Source: DASSQJ01 sp963773655
GTDB lineage: Bacteria; Actinomycetota; Actinomycetes; Actinomycetales; Dermatophilaceae
Assembly (NCBI GenBank): GCA_963773655.1
Contig: CAVZBX010000001.1
Coordinates: 372,001-436,000, forward strand
DNA: 64,000 nucleotides
Direction of reading: 5' to 3'
Position numbers and translations under genes: made by a program. A model generated the notes under the pieces. The model did no database searches, was not told the DNA's origin, and saw only the letters and a list, made by a program, of their open reading frames with translations. The first letter of the stretch is position 1; each line of letters starts with the position of its first letter. Of the stretch, positions 63,075 through 64,000 are shown one piece after another.

Positions 63075-64000
63075 TCGCCTGCTCCCGTCTTCACGTACGC
63101 CTCGAGCCCGTGCCGGCCGCCCTCGCGGCCGTAGCCGGACTCCTTGTACCCGCCGAACGGGCTCGTCGGGTCGAACTTGTTGAACGTGTTGGCCCAGACG
63201 ACCCCGGCCCGCAGCTGGTCGGCCATCCAGAGGATCCGGCTGCCCTTCTCGGTCCAGATGCCCGCCGAGAGGCCGTACGGCGTGTTGTTCGCCTTCGCCA
63301 CCGCCTCGCCGGGGGTGCGGAAGGTGAGCACGGACACCACCGGCCCGAAGATCTCCTCCTGGGCGATCCGGTGGCTCTGGCTGACGTTGCTGAAGACGGT
63401 GGGGCGGAACCAGAAACCGGTGGCGGGGAGGTCGCAGCCGGAGTCCCACCGCTCGGCGCCCTCGGCCTCGCCGACCTTGACCATCGCCTCGATCCGCTCG
63501 AGCTGGGTGCGGCTGTTGATGGCCCCGACGTCGGTGTTCTTGTCCATCGGGTCACCGACGCGCAGGGTCGCGAGGCGCCGCTTGAGCCGGTGGTCGAGCT
63601 CCTCGGCGATGTTCTCCTGGACGAGGATGCGGCTGCCCGCGCAGCACACGTGGCCCTGGTTGAAGAAGATGCCGTCGACGATCCCCTCGACCGCCTGGTC
63701 GATCGGGGCGTCGTCGAAGACGATGTTCGCCGCCTTGCCGCCGAGCTCGAGGGTGGCCTTCTTCCGGGTGCCGGCGATCGAACGGGCGATCATCTTGCCG
63801 ACGGCGGTGGAGCCGGTGAAGGCGAGCTTGTCGATGCCCGGGTGGTCGACGATGGCCTGCCCGGTCGCGCCGGCGCCGGTGACGATGTTGACGACGCCGG
63901 GCGGCAGGTCGGCCTGCTGGCACACCTCCGCGAAGAGCAGCGCCGTGAGCGGCGTGGTCTCGGCGGGCTTGAGCACCACCGTGTTGCCGCACGCCAGCGC
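63071..64000 (-). CDS. Aldehyde dehydrogenase, 5' end outside window
   Basis: The visible 310 residues are the main catalytic part; the start lies beyond 64000. FTGSTAVGKMIARSIAG (cofactor), ATLELGGKAANIVFDD with the general-base Glu, FNQGHVCCAGSRILVQ with the catalytic Cys, and EEIFGPVVSVLTF, PFGGYKESGYGREGG are present. It is coupled to the short ALDH-like gene downstream. In relatives this pair follows deoC, suggesting oxidation of acetaldehyde from deoxyribose breakdown, in keeping with deoA/add in this window. Confidence 0.92.
   Translation of the reverse strand, partial: ALACGNTVVLKPAETTPLTALLFAEVCQQADLPPGVVNIVTGAGATGQAIVDHPGIDKLAFTGSTAVGKMIARSIAGTRKKATLELGGKAANIVFDDAPIDQAVEGIVDGIFFNQGHVCCAGSRILVQENIAEELDHRLKRRLATLRVGDPMDKNTDVGAINSRTQLERIEAMVKVGEAEGAERWDSGCDLPATGFWFRPTVFSNVSQSHRIAQEEIFGPVVSVLTFRTPGEAVAKANNTPYGLSAGIWTEKGSRILWMADQLRAGVVWANTFNKFDPTSPFGGYKESGYGREGGRHGLEAYVKTGAGE

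Overview
The window is very GC-rich DNA from an actinobacterium. Support for this comes from frequent GTG starts, four-base ATGA/GTGA and one-base TGATG gene overlaps, a monomeric NADP isocitrate dehydrogenase, an actinobacterial type DUF6350-purN-purH block, a group I truncated haemoglobin and a mycothiol-type DinB protein. Gene order pcrA / M23 peptidase / sucCD / DUF6350 / purN / purH / folD / mdh is what I would expect from the order Micrococcales, probably near Intrasporangiaceae; that placement is inference. I saw no rRNA, tRNA or CRISPR array.

Layout. 1-18.3 kb is housekeeping core: the 3' end of pcrA, a secreted M23 peptidase, a lipase-like hydrolase, sucCD, DUF6350, purN, purH behind a ZTP riboswitch, a membrane acyltransferase, a haemoglobin operon (truncated Hb, flavohaemoglobin-like protein, coiled-coil protein), folD, a Ca2+/H+ exchanger and mdh. 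18.4-29.7 kb holds a broken ceramidase-like gene, an aquaporin, a cupin, a hexapeptide acyltransferase, icd, a BNR-repeat protein, and a divergent sulfate activation locus (cysC-tauE-cysQ leftwards, cysD-cysN rightwards). 29.7-33.6 kb has xth, galK, trpS and a 2'-5' RNA ligase. An IS110-family element (about 33.63-35.35 kb) abuts a decayed glycosyltransferase next to manC. An ABC exporter with a divergent GbsR/MarR regulator follows, then an M20 amidohydrolase and cdd.

A segment of about 7.9 kb (41.66-49.56 kb) separates cdd from deoA-add. It carries an HpcH-type aldolase, ridA, an Lrp regulator, a broken phzF, a stray LuxR HTH fragment, a cyclopropane synthase-like gene, a DUF309 gene, a truncated hydrolase and an IS1380-family element. 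The rest (51.9-64 kb) contains RDD and SpoIIM membrane genes, the MoxR/DUF58/DUF4350/DUF4129 cluster with a Pro-rich membrane protein, a nucleoside-kinase-like P-loop protein, a DinB protein, a small secreted protein, and two tandem aldehyde dehydrogenases.

Three cross-cutting signals deserve attention. First, a family of exactly 72-bp palindromic repeats (one copy at 30.6 kb, two at 61.9-62.06 kb plus partial tandem copies). Second, a bipartite hairpin repeat present at 6.4 kb and 30.7 kb. Third, many frameshifts between 18 and 63 kb, including in trpS, icd and cysD; these look more like sequence or assembly indels than real gene death, and they affect how the accessory pseudogenes should be read.
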